From assembly GCA_965228695.1 (NCBI GenBank), contig CBDDIB010000002.1, forward strand, positions 3,410,001 through 3,474,000: 64,000 nt of DNA, written 5' to 3'. This document shows positions 63,031 through 64,000 of this stretch, piece after piece. How positions within the stretch are numbered: position 1 is the first letter of the stretch; the number at the start of each line of letters is the position of its first letter. The position numbers were made by a program, and so were the translations under genes. The notes beneath the pieces were generated by a model. That model searched no databases. It was not told the origin of the DNA and saw only the letters and a program-made list of their open reading frames with translations. The stretch is from JAJFJD01 sp965228695 (GTDB lineage: Bacteria > Pseudomonadota > Alphaproteobacteria > UBA8366).

Positions 63031-63266
63031 AACCGGACCACGAGATCGACATCGAGGGTATCAACTTCGACTGCGGCTGCCCTAAATGCGGCCATGAGAC
63101 CGGCAAAACCGCGGCTTATATCCGCCAATATTCCGAGTATGTCTGTCAGGAATGCGAGACGATTGTTCCGATCGTCGACCGGCGCGAAATCCTCCAAGCG
63201 ATCGCCGTCGGCGAGAAGGTCATCGAACTCGCAAAGACAATTCGGGACCCCAAATCCGCCGCCTGA
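63027..63266 (+). CDS. Small zinc-ribbon protein
   Basis: The 79-residue protein has a CxCPKCG knuckle (CGCPKCGHETG, residues ~16-26) and a second CQEC pair near 39-42, an intact four-Cys zinc ribbon. The C-terminal half is helical (REILQAIAVGEKVIELAKTI). It may bind DNA, RNA or protein; no function is known. A terminator follows. Confidence 0.78.
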   Translation: MKPDHEIDIEGINFDCGCPKCGHETGKTAAYIRQYSEYVCQECETIVPIVDRREILQAIAVGEKVIELAKTIRDPKSAA

Positions 63267-63396
63267 TCCGTAGTGCAGGCTTGCGAGCTTTCGGCAGTTA
63301 AAAGGCGGGACGTCAATTTTGGCGGCGTTAACCATGTATTCATTCCTATCCCCTATCATGCGAGCATTACATGACGCACTAAATTCGACCTAAATA

Positions 63397-63428
63397 AGCC
63401 CCGCATCTCTCCCTGCGGGGCTTTTTTT
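63397..63428 (+). terminator. Rho-independent terminator after zinc-ribbon gene
   Basis: AGCCCCGC and GCGGGGCT pair over 8 bases around a 10-base loop, followed by seven Ts. It lies 130 bases after the stop. The gap before it includes TTAACCAT at 63328. Confidence 0.85.
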
Positions 63429-63561
63429 GTTATTTTTCAATAAATTGCACGAATGTCCCCAAGCCTAGTCCCTTCGGACTAGTCCGTCGGCATGCTAGGC
63501 CAAAACCGCATAACCGCTACGCTTTCCTTTCGAGATTTCACTCGGAACAGGAGCGCTTGGC

Positions 63562-63696
63562 ATGTTCAAAAACGCCGTCGAACAATCCGATACCGCCGAT
63601 TGGGACGCCGCCCAGTCCAGCGAAATGCTGATCGGCACGGTCGTCCTCGTCGCGTGCTTCGCCGTCGTTTGCCTATTCATGATCGCCGCCCTCTAG
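63562..63696 (+). CDS. Small single-segment membrane protein (44 residues)
   Basis: I translated this myself: MFKNAVEQSDTADWDAAQSS, then one hydrophobic helix (about residues 23-44) reaching the C-terminus. AGGAG lies 10 bases before the ATG. The acidic cytoplasmic or periplasmic head and C-terminal helix resemble small subunits of membrane complexes, but no family is recognisable. Confidence 0.55.
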   Translation: MFKNAVEQSDTADWDAAQSSEMLIGTVVLVACFAVVCLFMIAAL

Positions 63697-63812
63697 CGGC
63701 CGGCCCGGCCCGTACTGACGCGCCGGGTATTTCCGACGCGCTGGGTATTTCCCCCGCTTGCGGAAAGCGGCCCCCGCGGCAGACGGCAAAACGCCTATCG
63801 CGGGGACGTCCC

Positions 63813-64000
63813 TCACGCCGCCGGGCTCGGACGCTTGAAGATCGCGGCGACGACCGGTTCCCGATCCGTTACCGCATAAGCGCCGCCGCCGAGCAATGCT
63901 TGAACCGCGGCGGTCAGCGTCAGAAACATCGGATACTCCCAACCGCCGCCTTCGGCCGAGAACACCCAGCCATTTCCGGAATGCGCCCAGGTCGCGCCGA
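63813..64000 (-). CDS. DoxX-family membrane protein, 5' part beyond window
   Basis: I translated the minus-strand open frame entering from the edge: it contains HSGNGWVFSAEGGGWEYPMF and LTLTAAVQALLGGGAYA, the C-terminal signature of DoxX-family proteins, and ends at a TGA at 63813-63815. Only the last ~62 codons are visible. DoxX proteins are small quinone-associated or redox-linked membrane proteins of mostly unknown role. Confidence 0.8.
   Translation of the reverse strand, partial: GATWAHSGNGWVFSAEGGGWEYPMFLTLTAAVQALLGGGAYAVTDREPVVAAIFKRPSPAA

Noticed and set aside
63465..63482. CTAGTCC-CTTC-GGACTAG hairpin as a terminator
   Set aside because: There is no T-tract on either side, and the real terminator lies at 63397.
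1..64000. Insertion sequences, prophage, integrase, CRISPR array or plasmid origin
   Set aside because: No transposase, integrase, terminal inverted repeats, regular direct-repeat array or iterons were seen anywhere in the window.

Overview
The window looks like a chromosome segment of a GC-rich alphaproteobacterium, probably Rhodospirillales-like. This rests on the core genes uvrA-ssb-gyrA-coaD, a GyrA with an alphaproteobacterial-style sequence, full CtrA-type TTAA-N7-TTAA(C) sites in two promoters, abundant SDR, LLM-flavin and acyl-CoA enzymes, and malate synthase G. No rRNA, tRNA, CRISPR, transposase, integrase or phage gene was seen, and coding is dense on both strands.

Layout. 1-13 kb is a housekeeping block: the 5' part of a class III nucleotide cyclase, a secreted protein, uvrA, ssb, three OmpA/Pal-like lipoproteins interleaved with a MscS channel, gyrA, coaD and a secreted HExxH protein. 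13-21 kb is metabolism and envelope: malate synthase G, a PNPOx-fold protein, a concentrative nucleoside transporter, an Ldh2/malate dehydrogenase, and a two-gene operon of a coiled-coil membrane protein plus a VWA lipoprotein. 21-41 kb is a catabolic accessory region: an SDR/TetR pair with twin operators, an operon of two tandem cyclase-family proteins with an LLM flavoenzyme and an esterase lipoprotein, a divergent cysteine-dioxygenase-like cupin, a DehI-like protein, an AsmA-like protein, a LysR regulator, a DAHP synthase behind an aromatic leader-peptide attenuator, a nitroreductase, a serine hydrolase, an enoyl-CoA hydratase, and a second LLM enzyme next to a frameshifted monooxygenase.

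41-51 kb holds a SPOR lipoprotein, two paralogous small proteins each preceded by a GTGA-N6-TCAC palindrome, a LuxR-type regulator with a degenerate receiver domain and CtrA-type sites upstream, an iron-type ABC importer operon, a membrane protein, an SDR and an aldo/keto reductase. 51-64 kb holds an outer-membrane-type barrel, an acyl-CoA dehydrogenase divergent from an HMG-CoA-synthase-like/DUF35 fusion with a thiolase and a DUF1737 protein, a PhoD phosphatase, a PhnZ-like HD protein, an SDR, an ICL/PEP-mutase lyase, a hydrolase, a DUF1028 protein, several small proteins and the 3' end of a DoxX gene.

The best-supported regulatory structures are the aromatic amino acid attenuator of DAHP synthase, the twin TetR operators, the CtrA-type sites, and the CRP-like palindromes before the small-protein pair. 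The least explained coding units are the VWA/coiled-coil operon, the small-protein pair and the HMGCS-DUF35/thiolase cluster.
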